Source of the DNA: Halobacteriales archaeon
Lineage (GTDB): Archaea > Halobacteriota > Halobacteria > Halorutilales > JAHENH01
Assembly (NCBI GenBank): GCA_018609935.1
Contig: JAHENH010000026.1
Location: forward strand, 1 to 16,241
Direction: 5' to 3'
DNA: 16,241 bases
Shown piece by piece: positions 8,741-15,719 of this stretch (the first letter of the stretch is position 1; each line of letters opens with the position of its first letter). The translations under genes and the position numbers were made by a program. Under the pieces are notes generated by a model. That model worked only from the letters and a program-made list of their open reading frames with translations, had not been told where the DNA came from and ran no database searches.

Positions 8741-9139
8741 ATGCCAGATATTGATAAAGAAACTAGACGTCGTTTTCTCCAGCTTAGTGGTGCAGCAGCA
8801 GTATTCGGGCTAGCTGGATGTATGGGTAATGGAGGAAATGGCGGAAACGGAAATGGCGGAAACGGAAATGGCGGAAATGGGGGAACTGATCTAAGTGGTC
8901 CAGTACCTGAATCTGAAAGAACAGCTACAAGTATAGGGGGCACACAGAGAAATCCTGATAGTCTTCAACCAAAAAACGCTGTAGCTTATCAATCACAACC
9001 TAGTAACAACCAACAATGTAATGGATGCACATATTGGATTCCAGATGAAAGCGGAGATGGACTTGGAGCATGTGCAGTAGTAGAAGGAAAAATAGAGCCA
9101 AAAGGATGGTGTAACCTGTTCTCTCCATACCAAAAATAA
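8741..9139 (+). CDS. Tat-exported lipoprotein with a high-potential iron-sulfur (HiPIP) domain
   Basis: A 132-residue small electron carrier. The N-terminus has a twin-arginine signal (R9-R11 then FLQLSGAAAVFGLAGC) ending in a lipobox with Cys27. It is therefore predicted to be exported folded with its cluster and anchored on the outer face of the membrane. Residues 28-48 are a Gly/Asn linker made of GGN/GN repeats. The C-terminal 40 residues carry the four cluster ligands Cys93, Cys96, Cys111 and Cys124 in the HiPIP spacing C-x2-C-x14-C-x12-C, with the CTYW and GWCNLF contexts seen in the family. HiPIPs hold one 4Fe-4S cluster at high potential and pass electrons between respiratory complexes or to oxidases. 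No oxidase gene is in the window, so its partners are unknown. Confidence 0.88.
   Translation: MPDIDKETRRRFLQLSGAAAVFGLAGCMGNGGNGGNGNGGNGNGGNGGTDLSGPVPESERTATSIGGTQRNPDSLQPKNAVAYQSQPSNNQQCNGCTYWIPDESGDGLGACAVVEGKIEPKGWCNLFSPYQK
8825..8884 (+). repeat. Gly/Asn-coding tandem repeats inside the HiPIP gene
   Basis: Units of the type ggaaatggcggaaac are repeated in tandem, encoding GNGGN blocks that form the flexible linker between the lipid anchor and the iron-sulfur domain. The in-frame repeat may vary in length between strains by slippage. Confidence 0.8.
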
Positions 9140-9258
9140 ACAACTAAACAAACAACTGTAACTCTAATTTTTAACTAAAAATCTATCTTATCCTAGATAT
9201 TTTTCTGCTATAGAAACATTGGCTTCATAGGTATTGTTTGCTTATATTCTATATAGAT

Positions 9259-9552
9259 ATGGCGCCTGTAAAACGGATAGTTTTAGATTTGTTGAAACCA
9301 CATGAGCCGTCTATATTAGATGTTTCTAGTAATGTAGCTGAAGGTAAAGGAGTTGATGGTGTAAATGCAACATTGTTGGAAACAGATAAAGAAGTTGAAA
9401 ATATCAAGTTAACTATTGAAGGTGAAGATATTGATTTTGAGGATGTTAAAGAAAAGATTGAAAAAATTGGTTGTAGTATACACTCTTTAGACGAAGTTAT
9501 ATGTGGTCAACATATTGTAGAAGAATCTGAAACTAAACAGGATAGACCGTGA
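9259..9552 (+). CDS. DUF211 family protein
   Basis: A 97-residue archaeal protein of the DUF211 (MTH889-like) family, a small ferredoxin-like alpha/beta fold. It shows RIVLDLLKPHEPSI, GVDGVNATLLETD, VENIKLTIEG, FEDVKEKIEKIGCSIHSLDEVICG, the usual order from start to end. The start is ATG 9259; an upstream in-frame TTG at 9238 would only add MLIFYID from T-rich DNA. The last four bases (gtga) overlap the start of the next gene, so the two are translationally coupled. The same gene pair occurs in haloarchaea as far as I recall. Members have been proposed to bind metal ions, but the role is not established. Confidence 0.88.
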   Translation: MAPVKRIVLDLLKPHEPSILDVSSNVAEGKGVDGVNATLLETDKEVENIKLTIEGEDIDFEDVKEKIEKIGCSIHSLDEVICGQHIVEESETKQDRP

Positions 9553-10130
9553 AAAAACTTGATAAAATAAAACAGCAATTTATACAGCATGGTATTAGCC
9601 CAATATCTAGACGATATTTTATCTCAAATGGTTTTGACGGAGCTCTAACTGGTATAGGAATAGTTATCGGATCTTTTCTCTCAGGTATACCAAGCGGTGC
9701 TACAGTAATAAAAATATCTCTTGGTGCTGCTGTTGGACTTGGAACCTCCGGTGTATGGAGCGTTTGGGAGATAGAAAGAGCCGAAAAAAAAGCAGAAATA
9801 CTAAAAATAGAAAAAGCAATGCTTACTGACCTAGATGAAACAAAAATACAAGAAAACAAACTAGGTGCAAGAAAGATAAATGCAGTAATGAGTGGTATTG
9901 GACCCCTTATTGGGATATTAATACCTATTATACCTTTCTTTTTTGTTGACCCATCCTATATAACACCATTAACCGCAACTATAACATCTATAGGTATAGC
10001 TATATCCATACTTTTCATATTCGGGGCTTATATGGGAAAAATATCAAAACAAAAATGGTATATAGCAGGCATAAGGATGGGGCTTGCAGGACTAATAGTA
10101 GCACTAATAAACATATTCCTACCAGGGTAA
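9549..10130 (+). CDS. VIT1/CCC1-type membrane protein, probable metal transporter
   Basis: A 193-residue membrane protein starting at GTG 9549 inside the stop codon of the DUF211 gene. Hydrophobic segments are at about residues 30-45, 55-70, 112-132, 140-160 and 172-192. A charged amphipathic stretch rich in Lys/Glu (76-108) lies between the second and third, where VIT1/CCC1 iron/manganese transporters place their cytoplasmic metal-binding helices. The FDGALTGIGIVIG segment with a conserved Asp fits the first helix of the family. The overlap with DUF211 suggests that the small protein senses or delivers the metal, or regulates the transporter. The substrate (iron or manganese) is inferred only. 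Confidence 0.8.
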   Translation: MKKLDKIKQQFIQHGISPISRRYFISNGFDGALTGIGIVIGSFLSGIPSGATVIKISLGAAVGLGTSGVWSVWEIERAEKKAEILKIEKAMLTDLDETKIQENKLGARKINAVMSGIGPLIGILIPIIPFFFVDPSYITPLTATITSIGIAISILFIFGAYMGKISKQKWYIAGIRMGLAGLIVALINIFLPG

Positions 10131-10455
10131 AGTCCATCAAATTACTATAGCAAAAGTAGCTACAACTCGAAGTTAAGAAAAACATAAAATCCCTATAAAA
10201 ATATAGGTAAACCAATCAAAAAAATTCTATCTGTCTAATATTTTTTTATAGAGTTACCATCAAAAGACTAAGTTACAAAGATTATTTCTCTAAATTGTAT
10301 TCATAGATAAAAAAGAGGGTGGTTTTTTAATATTTTATTTTATATAAAAATAGTTTTATTTAGGATGTTTTTGTATGATTTTATAGTGGTTGTTTAGTCT
10401 AAATCGTATATATTAAGTATTTATTCGTTTTGTGGTTTAGTATAGAAGGTAGATA
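10131..10455. other. Intergenic region between VIT1-like and TerC genes
   Basis: The left part is A/C-rich and has a small perfect hairpin (cctata aaaa tatagg, 10192-10207), followed about 30 bases later by a T run. This is a plausible transcription end for the DUF211/VIT1 operon. The right part (from about 10320) becomes T/G-rich and serves as promoter and leader of the TerC gene, with a TATA-like tatatattaagtattta near 10405-10425. I see no tRNA or small protein gene. Confidence 0.4.
10192..10207 (+). terminator. Possible terminator hairpin after the DUF211/VIT1 operon
   Basis: A perfect 6-bp stem (cctata/tatagg) with an AAAA loop lies about 60 bases after the VIT1-like stop codon, with a seven-T run near 10238. 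The stem is weak (AT-rich), and archaea need only the T run, so this is tentative. Confidence 0.25.
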
Positions 10456-11391
10456 ATGGAGGGGATGGCTTTTTTACAGTCTGTAGATAATTGGGTGTTT
10501 TTCCATATTGTAATTGGTGTGATATTGTTTGTAGATCTTATTGTGTTGGGTAAAAGAGAGTTATCCCTTAGATCTGCTAGTGTTTTAGCTCTTATTTGGG
10601 TTGTATCTGCTTTGGTTTTTGGTTGGGTTATAATATTACCCAGCCATGGTATGGAAGGTCTTTTAGAATATGTTACGGCATATATAATTGAATATTCACT
10701 TAGTGTTGATAATTTGTTTGTCTTTGCTGTTATTTTTGGATATTTTGGTATACAATCTACTAAAAACCAACATAGGATACTTTTCTGGGGTATACTAGGT
10801 GCTATAGTGATGCGTGCCACCTTTCTTTTTGCAGGGATACAGCTTATAGAAGCATTCGAGCCTATAATATATCTTTTTGGTTTGATATTAATTTATAGTG
10901 GTATAAAGCTCTTGAAAAGTGACGAAGAAAAGGAGATGGATCCATCTAAAAATCTAGTTGTAAGGTATGCAAGCAAGATATTTGAAGTAGATACAGAGGA
11001 TAAAAAACATTTTTTCATAAGAAATAAAAAAAAGCTAGCTATAACTCCTCTATTTTTAACATTGTTAGCTGTGGAAACAACAGATGTCATATTCGCAGTA
11101 GACTCAGTTCCAGCAGTACTATCTATAACACAAACATTCTTTATCGCATATACAGCTAATGTATTTGCTGTAGCCGGGCTTCGATCTCTCTATTTCGTAG
11201 TAATTGGAGCCCTAGAACGACTAAAATACCTACATATAGGGCTTGCTGTAATACTTATCTTTCTTGGAGGTAAATTCTTAGCTGAAGAATTCATACATAT
11301 ATCACCACTACAATCCTTAATAGTTGTAACACTAATTCTAACAATAGTAACTATAGCATCCTATCTAAAAAAAGAAAAAACTAAAGGATGA
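10456..11391 (+). CDS. TerC/Alx family integral membrane protein
   Basis: A 311-residue membrane protein with about nine hydrophobic segments. The two inverted-repeat signatures of the family are present: EYSLSVDNLFVFAVIF (E79, D85) and AVETTDVIFAVDSVPAVL (E207, D210, D216). Their acidic residues are the likely metal-binding sites inside the membrane. TerC homologues include bacterial manganese exporters and tellurite-resistance proteins, so manganese or another divalent-ion export is the best guess. A Lys/Glu-rich cytoplasmic loop lies at about 152-195. The start is ATG 10456 (MEGMAF); a second ATG nine bases later is possible. It stands alone with its own T/G-rich leader and ends in TGA. 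Third positions are G/T in 15 of the 19 codons after the start and 4 of the last 20. Confidence 0.92.
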   Translation: MEGMAFLQSVDNWVFFHIVIGVILFVDLIVLGKRELSLRSASVLALIWVVSALVFGWVIILPSHGMEGLLEYVTAYIIEYSLSVDNLFVFAVIFGYFGIQSTKNQHRILFWGILGAIVMRATFLFAGIQLIEAFEPIIYLFGLILIYSGIKLLKSDEEKEMDPSKNLVVRYASKIFEVDTEDKKHFFIRNKKKLAITPLFLTLLAVETTDVIFAVDSVPAVLSITQTFFIAYTANVFAVAGLRSLYFVVIGALERLKYLHIGLAVILIFLGGKFLAEEFIHISPLQSLIVVTLILTIVTIASYLKKEKTKG

Positions 11392-11607
11392 ATAATCCAT
11401 ACGAAAAACCTAAACTATATACAACTATAAAAAAATATATGTATAAATCAACTAGATATTTATACAATACCTAAATTATAGCAGAGATACATTGAATAAA
11501 AATGATATATTTTAAAAAATCAAAAATGATGTTTAATATTTTACAAAGCTAAATATAGAGCTATTTACTTAATATATAAAATTATGTATGGTGTCACAGA
11601 ATGTTTG

Positions 11608-11852
11608 ACATCCTCCCCGCTCTGAAGGGCGAGGATTCCCCTATGGGGAGTTTAAGGTTGCGTGTTTCCTAGGAGTTCAAATACGCTTTCGCGTGACTCC
11701 CTTCATTGGTTGGGTCTTGTTGTGGCTCCAAGACTCCTTTAGATCGCATGTAGTGGTGTCAATGCCACCTTCCACCCCATTAACTATGGGCGGTCTAAGA
11801 CTGACAGGTTCTCTAGTCCTATGTGGCACTCGGTTCGCGTCACCACAATGTG
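11608..11852 (-). ncRNA. Putative right-end omega RNA (reRNA) of the tnpB element
   Basis: TnpB nucleases use an RNA made from the end of tnpB and the following right end, and its 3' extension beyond the element is the guide. On the minus strand this region contains nested stems. One is ggagt...actcc enclosing acgc-GAAA-gcgt (a GNRA tetraloop, around 11667-11702). Another is cccc-ata-gggg (about 11637-11648). The terminal stem tcctc...gagga lies at 11611-11635. Just beyond lies caaacattctgtgacacc, which would be the guide. The RNA probably also overlaps the last part of tnpB, so its 5' end is not defined here. Structure was read by eye. Confidence 0.55.
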
Positions 11853-12911
11853 TTACGCCGAGCATGGTTTTCCCTCCCGCAAAGCAATATTACTTGAAGC
11901 GTTTAAGTCGTTATGACGTTCGAAACCACAACTATGGCATTTGAAGTAGTCGCCGTTTCTAACAGTATTGCTGACTTCGTTACAATTACTGCATTTCTGG
12001 CTGGTGTTCGCTGGTTCAACTTTCTCTACACGAATACCTTCTTTCTCGGCTTTATAGATGATATACTGTTGTAGCTGATAGAAATGCTATGAATGAACAC
12101 CTTTCCAGTTGCTTCCTTCTCGTATGTCTTCTAGGTCTTCCATCTTAATTACGGGGTTTCTGTATTGTTTTGCATAGTTGATTAGTTGACGAGAGAGTTT
12201 GTGGTTTAGGTCTTTTATTCGGAGGTTTTCTTTATTACCCACGCGGTCACGTTCTCTAAGAGAACTAGCTAGTTGGAGCTTTCGACGTAGGGAACGATAC
12301 TTCCGCCGAATATACTTCGCTTGTTTCCCTGAAACAAGCATAGAATCTTCTTGACTTGGTACGGTGACAGCTAACAAATGGTTCTGCCCTATATCAACAC
12401 CAATCTCTGTTCCACCGTCTGTTTCAGCTTCATGTTCAATGTTGAATGTGCAGTACCAGTCACTTCCACGACGATATATCTGTAGCCGTGTTTTTTCGGC
12501 TTCTCCGTCTAAGAGTTTTTGGGTGGGTTCTTGAATCTTATTGTATACTTCGATTGGTGTGTACCACCAACCAGAGATACAGGGGAAACCTATAACCACA
12601 TTATCGTTGTCGGTGGTGTGGATTTCCCAGTTCTGGTTGTTGAGTGCGAATGGTTGGCTTGACTGGTATTCGACTGTATCTTCGTCTTTGTAGTCTCCTT
12701 TAGCTTCACGTATAGCTTGGTTCTGTATCGCTGAGTAGAGTGGGTTGTCTATGTCGGCTGTTGTGATTTCTGAAACCATGAAATCATTGTTTTCCCACCC
12801 GTCTGCGAGGAACTGTTTTGTATCTCGGTAGAGTTGAGTGGTTTGTTGCCATTCTTGACGGCGTTTTCGGGTTGGGTTGTGGAACTTAGCTGTCACCGTC
12901 GTCGTCACCAT
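11853..12911 (-). pseudogene. tnpB: tnpB RNA-guided nuclease gene interrupted by one amber codon
   Basis: The minus-strand frame from ATG 12911 runs 274 codons to a TAG at 12087-12089, then continues in the same frame to TAA at 11853-11855 (352 codons in all). All nuclease parts are there: GVDIG with D173, KMEDL with E258, then beyond the stop the zinc ribbon CSNC...CHSC (Cys 307, 310, 325, 328) and HNDLNAS with D335. The context KGVHS-stop-HFYQLQQYI sits where relatives have HSW, so a single TGG-to-TAG change explains the stop. The product as written lacks the third catalytic Asp and zinc ribbon and should be inactive. Ordinary genes in this window end in TAG, so recoding is unlikely. The N-terminal half ([12 protein letters not shown]...) is intact. 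Confidence 0.82.
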
Positions 12912-13017
12912 TACCGATTGTATTTTATTCTTGGGACATTATAAAACTACCAAATATCCGGTCAATAAAGACGAAGTTGCTCAACAATCATGACAGCTGT
13001 ATACCCACTATACCCTC

Positions 13018-13033
13018 ATCAGCTAAAGCTGAT
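13018..13033. repeat. Left-end hairpin of the IS1341-type element
   Basis: A perfect stem of 7 bp (atcagct / agctgat) with a 2-base loop lies about 20 bases inside the left edge. Subterminal imperfect palindromes recognised by the Y1 transposase TnpA are the hallmark of IS200/IS605 ends. Confidence 0.6.
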
Positions 13034-13056
13034 TCACTAAAGGACGGGGCTTTAAC

Positions 13057-13334
13057 CTATATTCTACGTAAATAGGGTTTTCTATAAAAGAAAGTTCAAT
13101 AGATATATAATATAATTTGATACTTTTTAGATAAATAAAATTAAAATTGAGGATAATATGGATACAGGATAAACTAATTATTGAGATGAAATAATAAATT
13201 TCTATCAAGACTAAGATGTAGGATAGATAGTTGTGGTATAGTTTATTGCTTTTTTATGGTTTTATAGTAGTTTGTTGTTTAGTATAGCTTAGCGGTGGGG
13301 CTGGGTATTTTATGTTTTGAGTTTTATGAGTTTT
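13057..13334. other. Intergenic region between the IS element and coaD
   Basis: AT-rich sequence without a recognisable gene. From about 13230 the plus strand becomes T/G-rich, the usual leader composition here, ending with a threefold near-repeat of gttttatgag-type sequence directly before the coaD start. Confidence 0.4.
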
Positions 13335-13805
13335 ATGGAAAATAGGGTTATTGTTGCTGGTACTTTTGGTCCTATACACGATGGTCATAGATGTTTGTTT
13401 AGAGAGGCTTTAAAGTTTGGTAGTGGATGCGTGGTTATTGGTTTAACTAGTGATAGCTTTGCTGAAAAAACTCGTAGTAAGCCTCGTAGTATTCCATCAT
13501 TTGAGGATAGAAAAAAAGAGGTGGAAAAAGAATTAGAGGAAATTGATAATTGGGGTCGCAGTTTTGAATTTGCACAGATTGAGGATGAAATAGGTGTTAC
13601 AGGTAGTGACGGATCCTTAGATTATATCGTTGTTTCAGTAGAAACAAAAGATGAAATAGAGGATATAAATACTGTTAGAAAGAATAATGGTTTGGATCCT
13701 ATAAAGGCAATAGTTGTACCATATGTCCTAGCAAAAGATGGGGAGAGAATTTCTTCTACCCGTATATTTGACGGAGAAATAGACCAACACGGAAATCTTA
13801 AATAG
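13335..13805 (+). CDS. coaD: Phosphopantetheine adenylyltransferase, archaeal type
   Basis: Catalyses the penultimate step of coenzyme A synthesis: transfer of AMP from ATP to 4'-phosphopantetheine, giving dephospho-CoA, in the cytoplasm. The protein is a nucleotidyltransferase of 156 residues with the T10-FGPIHDGH18 signature (H15-x-G-H18 binds ATP phosphates) and the C-terminal ISSTRI motif (139-144). The internal EDRKKEVEKEL helix is typical of the archaeal enzymes. Archaeal CoaD is close in fold but distinct from the bacterial enzyme. The start is set at ATG 13335 (MENRVIVAGTF), because the earlier TTG 13317 and ATG 13326 lie in a repetitive gttttatgag stretch; ATG 13326 is a fair alternative. 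It stands alone and ends with TAG. It supplies the cofactor used by the acyl-CoA synthetase in this window. Confidence 0.88.
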   Translation: MENRVIVAGTFGPIHDGHRCLFREALKFGSGCVVIGLTSDSFAEKTRSKPRSIPSFEDRKKEVEKELEEIDNWGRSFEFAQIEDEIGVTGSDGSLDYIVVSVETKDEIEDINTVRKNNGLDPIKAIVVPYVLAKDGERISSTRIFDGEIDQHGNLK

Positions 13806-13959
13806 TAAAATATCAGCTAATTGAAATCTCTAAATAATTAATAATTGTTGATGGTTTAGGTTCTGATATAGGTGTAAGTTATCACTAAATTACAAGGTAA
13901 TAGACTTTAAAGATAGTATTAATGGATGAGACGGTGAGGATAGACGGGTTTGTTTTTGT

Positions 13960-14547
13960 TTAGGATTGTTTGGTTGATTGTATTTTTGTGGTTGTTTGTC
14001 CTGTTCCTGTGTATTTGTTTCCTAGGAGTCCGTTTTCTGATATTGTGGTTTCTGTCTCAATATATAGGTTTATTGTTTCTTTTTGGTTTAGTGGTTTTAA
14101 CAGAAAATCTAGTGTTATAGATCCCTGTCCTATTTCTCCTATTGAGCCTGTATCTATTATTGTTCCTAGGTCGTTGCTGTCTTTGTAGAATTCTATTTCC
14201 GGAAATGGATTTCCATCAGGTGTCAACATATATATTTCGTTTGGTACCCCCGACCTTGTTGGAGGTGATCTTAGTTTAAGCAAGATATCTTCTATTTTTG
14301 TCTTTTCTTTATGCCAAAAAGTAACTTTTAGAGGAATACTATTAGATTTCTGTATATATCCCTCAATAAACTGTATTGAAACAGTCATTATTCTCTCATT
14401 ATCTCTTTCGAAAACCATGTTAACTTCATTTTCTCCTTCATCTATACTAGGTTGGGGAAGCTGTTCATTAGAAAAAGGCCCAATACATCCAGATAGCGAA
14501 ACAGCACCTCCTATACCTAAAGAAAGAAGAAATCTACGACGATCCAT
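13960..14547 (-). CDS. Tat-exported lipoprotein of unknown function
   Basis: A 195-residue predicted exported protein. It starts MDRRRFLLSLGIGGAVSLSGC: a twin-arginine signal directly followed by a lipobox with Cys21, the standard form in haloarchaea, so it should be lipid-anchored on the cell surface. The mature part reads as beta-rich: alternating hydrophobic strands (MVFERDNERIMTVSIQF, SIPLKVTFWH, TINLYIETETTI) and a Ser/Thr/Gln-rich end. I do not recognise a family, and no catalytic motif is visible. An alternative ATG two codons upstream (14553) is possible. It is convergent with coaD, and its start lies about 100 bases from the 3' end of the aldo/keto reductase gene, which is on the same strand. 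Its composition follows the host gradient. Confidence 0.82.
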   Translation of the reverse strand: MDRRRFLLSLGIGGAVSLSGCIGPFSNEQLPQPSIDEGENEVNMVFERDNERIMTVSIQFIEGYIQKSNSIPLKVTFWHKEKTKIEDILLKLRSPPTRSGVPNEIYMLTPDGNPFPEIEFYKDSNDLGTIIDTGSIGEIGQGSITLDFLLKPLNQKETINLYIETETTISENGLLGNKYTGTGQTTTKIQSTKQS

Positions 14548-14651
14548 ATACATAAATAAAAAGAAAAGATAGGTATAAGAAAACTCCTATATACAAAAAC
14601 ACTATTGAAAAGATAATCTAAATCTATTAAACATATTTTCCTTGTATATTT

Positions 14652-15623
14652 TTAATCGTGTCCTATAACTGGTTTTGGTTTGTATGGTTTTTCTAGGTAT
14701 TCTATTTCTTTTTTTGTTAATGAGATTTCTGTTGCTTGTATTGCCTCTTTTATGTGTTCTTTTTTTGTTGCTCCTATTATTGGTGAATCAACCCATTCTT
14801 TATGTAGGATCCATGAAAGAGCTATTTGCGCCATAGATACGTCTTTTTGTTTTGCTAGTTCTTCTACACGTTCATTTATTTCTTTTCCACCATTTTCTAG
14901 GTATGGATACCTTTCCGCATATTCGTCTTTCTTTCCTCTTTGTGTATTTTCTATTTCGTTGTGTGGCCTAGTTAGATATCCTCTTGCTAGAGGACTCCAA
15001 GGTATTATGGCTATATTTTTCTTTTTACATAGTGGTAGCATTTCTCTTTCCTCCTCTCTATATAATAAGTTATAATGGTTTTGCATAGATTTGAACCCAT
15101 CAACATCTAGGTTTTGACTTTTATGTAGAGCCTCAGAAAACTGATATGCCCACATAGAACTTGCACCAATATATAATGCCTTATTATTTTCTACTATATT
15201 GTTAAGACCTCTAAGTGTTTCTTTTATATCCGTATTATAGTCCCATCTATGTATCTGGTATAAGTCTACAGTATCAAGTTTTAGTCTTTCCAGACTGTTT
15301 TCTATTTCTTGATGTATTGTCTTTCGGGAAAGTCCCCCAGAGTTTGGATTATCAGGATCCATCTGGCTGTATACCTTTGTAGCTATAAACAAACGGTCTC
15401 GATTATATTCTTGGATTGCTTCTCCCAGTATTTTTTCACTTTTTCCGGAAGAATAGACATTTGCAGTATCAAAAAAATTTATACCAAGATCTAATGCATA
15501 ATCAATAAGTTCTTTACTTTTCTTTTCGTCTATTTTCCATCCGCTACCATCCCCGAAACTCATACATCCAAGACATATTTCACTAACCTCTACACCTGTA
15601 TCTCCAAAAACTACAGAGTCCAT
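14652..15623 (-). CDS. Aldo/keto reductase
   Basis: An NADP(H)-dependent oxidoreductase with a TIM barrel fold that reduces aldehydes or ketones. The catalytic tetrad is complete: D52 (NFFDTANVY), Y57, K83 (IATKVY) and H125 (YQIHRWD). GYLTRP and the C-terminal ALSWILHKEWVDSPIIGAT (cofactor binding, before the last helices) fit the AKR family related to voltage-channel beta-subunits and YajO-like proteins. Its 323 residues are normal. The start is ATG 15623 (MDSVVFGDTGVEVSEICLG); the ten residues before it in frame are AT-derived filler. The substrate cannot be predicted. The coding strand's last 20 codons end in A or C in 18 cases; the first codons are mixed. Confidence 0.92.
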   Translation of the reverse strand: MDSVVFGDTGVEVSEICLGCMSFGDGSGWKIDEKKSKELIDYALDLGINFFDTANVYSSGKSEKILGEAIQEYNRDRLFIATKVYSQMDPDNPNSGGLSRKTIHQEIENSLERLKLDTVDLYQIHRWDYNTDIKETLRGLNNIVENNKALYIGASSMWAYQFSEALHKSQNLDVDGFKSMQNHYNLLYREEEREMLPLCKKKNIAIIPWSPLARGYLTRPHNEIENTQRGKKDEYAERYPYLENGGKEINERVEELAKQKDVSMAQIALSWILHKEWVDSPIIGATKKEHIKEAIQATEISLTKKEIEYLEKPYKPKPVIGHD

Positions 15624-15719
15624 AATATAAAGAAATATAAAACTATGAAACAATAAAATACCTATAAAAGAGATAAGGTTTAAGAAATTATATAGTTTTT
15701 AACAGGTTTTCTATATATA

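Larger units (their letters stand above)
11608..13056 (-). mobile_element. IS1341-type element (IS200/IS605 family, tnpB only)
   Basis: A block with visibly higher G+C than its surroundings, containing one tnpB on the minus strand, a structured right-end region (11608-11852) and a left-end region with a perfect hairpin (13018-13033). No tnpA (HUH Y1 transposase) is present, the definition of IS1341-type elements. The right edge with catcctccccgc...gggcgaggattc and the left edge with aaagccccgtcc (minus strand) are sequences I recognise from haloarchaeal elements of this kind. The family makes no target duplications, so exact boundaries are estimates. Composition and lack of the host T/G to A/C gradient indicate recent arrival from a higher-GC haloarchaeon. 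Confidence 0.75.

Noticed and set aside
8632..8943. Minus-strand frame with a Pro/Phe-rich repeat
   Set aside because: It is the antisense of the Gly/Asn repeat linker in the HiPIP gene.
11677..11944. Two short open frames on either strand in the right-end region of the IS element
   Set aside because: They overlap the structured RNA region and the end of tnpB, show no protein family features, and arise from higher GC content.
12087..12089. TAG in tnpB as a pyrrolysine or recoded codon
   Set aside because: Other genes here (M50 protease, coaD) end in TAG, relatives have Trp at the site, and no pylT/pylS genes are in the window. A nonsense mutation is simpler.
13023..13208. Minus-strand 61-codon frame beside the IS left end
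   Set aside because: Low-complexity Ile/Tyr/Ser sequence from AT-rich DNA crossing the element boundary.
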